Below are positions 4,893-5,178 of a DNA stretch of 5,178 bases, in pieces. Positions within the stretch are counted from its first letter, which is position 1. The number at the start of each line of letters is the position of its first letter. The notes under the pieces are model-generated. The model did no database searches. It worked only from the letters and a program-made list of their open reading frames with translations, and was not told the DNA's origin. The stretch lies in assembly GCA_003132825.1 (NCBI GenBank), contig PKYX01000472.1, positions 2,545-7,722 on the forward strand, given 5' to 3'. The position numbers and the translations under genes are program-made. Source of the DNA: Acidobacteriaceae bacterium (GTDB taxonomy: Bacteria; Acidobacteriota; Terriglobia; Terriglobales; Acidobacteriaceae).

Positions 4893-5178
4893 TTGTTGCC
4901 AGCGGAGCTGATCGCCTGGAATTCGACGGCCTTAGCGTACCCTCGCGAGAAGACCATTGCCCGTCTCTTTGAAGAGCAGGTTGGGCTTACCCCGGAGGCA
5001 GTCGCGGTTGTTTCGGGAGACCAACAGCTGACCTACCGCGAGCTCGACGCCCGAAGCAACCGGCTGGCGCGATACTTGCAAGACTCTGGCGTTGGCCCTG
5101 AGATTCTGGTTGGCGTGGCCATTGAGCGCTCGCACGAGATGCTGATCGCCATGCTCGCCATTCTGAAAGCGGGCGGAG
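4893..5178 (+). CDS. Nonribosomal peptide synthetase, N-terminal part of adenylation domain (partial)
   Basis: The frame runs off the right edge after about 95 codons. Residues 3-30 (PAELIAWNSTALAYPREK and on to TIARLFEEQV) match the linker that normally joins a condensation domain to an adenylation domain. LTPEAVAVV at 32-40 and the A1 core motif LTYREL at 46-51 follow, then SNRLARYLQ and VGVAIERSHEMLIAMLAILKAGG at 73-95, which leads into core motif A2 at the cut. Adenylation domains select and activate an amino acid as its AMP ester for loading on a carrier protein. Substrate-specificity residues lie beyond the window. The protein apparently starts with the linker and no condensation domain, as initiating modules often do. 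The start is uncertain: tandem TTG codons at 4893 and 4896 follow a strong Shine-Dalgarno, while an ATG at 4852 lies one frame away across a G7 run. Confidence 0.88.
   Translation, partial: MLPAELIAWNSTALAYPREKTIARLFEEQVGLTPEAVAVVSGDQQLTYRELDARSNRLARYLQDSGVGPEILVGVAIERSHEMLIAMLAILKAGG

Noticed and set aside
1..5178. CRISPR array, tRNA, rRNA, insertion sequence or phage attachment site
   Set aside because: No regularly spaced repeats, no cloverleaf or rRNA-like sequence, and no transposase, integrase or paired terminal repeats were seen on either strand.

Overview
The window looks like GC-rich bacterial chromosome (about 60% G+C by eye). The gene content suggests a soil-type bacterium with secondary metabolism: an exported N-acyl-D-amino-acid deacylase, an ECF sigma/anti-sigma pair, a GNAT acetyltransferase and the start of a nonribosomal peptide synthetase (NRPS). 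I lean towards Acidobacteriota because of the style of the deacylase and of the anti-sigma periplasmic domain. This is family impression only, not a database result; other GC-rich groups such as myxobacteria remain possible.

Layout, left to right: (1) the last 18 codons of an unidentified plus-strand gene end at 57; (2) about 300 bases follow with hairpins but no convincing gene; (3) a minus-strand amidohydrolase of the D-aminoacylase/D-glutamate deacylase type (358-1800) has a signal peptide and most metal and catalytic motifs intact; (4) a divergent intergenic region of about 550 bases (1801-2348) contains one possible 65-residue small ORF with a good ribosome binding site; (5) a tight plus-strand operon holds an ECF sigma factor (2349-2930) and, 4 bases later, a membrane anti-sigma factor (2935-3777). 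The latter has an N-terminal zinc-finger domain, one membrane helix and an external domain that resembles a degenerate HNH-like fold with its key His replaced by Tyr; (6) about 370 non-coding bases end in a run of hairpins and a good intrinsic terminator only 34 bases before the next gene; (7) a GNAT acetyltransferase (4151-4795); (8) the beginning of an NRPS adenylation domain (from about 4893), cut by the window edge, probably starting at TTG or involving a G7 tract.

Working hypothesis: the right half is the edge of a nonribosomal peptide cluster. The sigma/anti-sigma pair is a candidate envelope-responsive regulator. The GNAT is a candidate tailoring, self-protection or unrelated co-transcribed enzyme. 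The exported D-aminoacylase on the opposite strand could act on N-acyl-D-amino acids, including ones in peptide products, but nothing in the sequence proves that these genes work together. The most unusual items are the anti-sigma factor with its HNH-like outer domain and the structured, terminator-containing leader before the GNAT gene.
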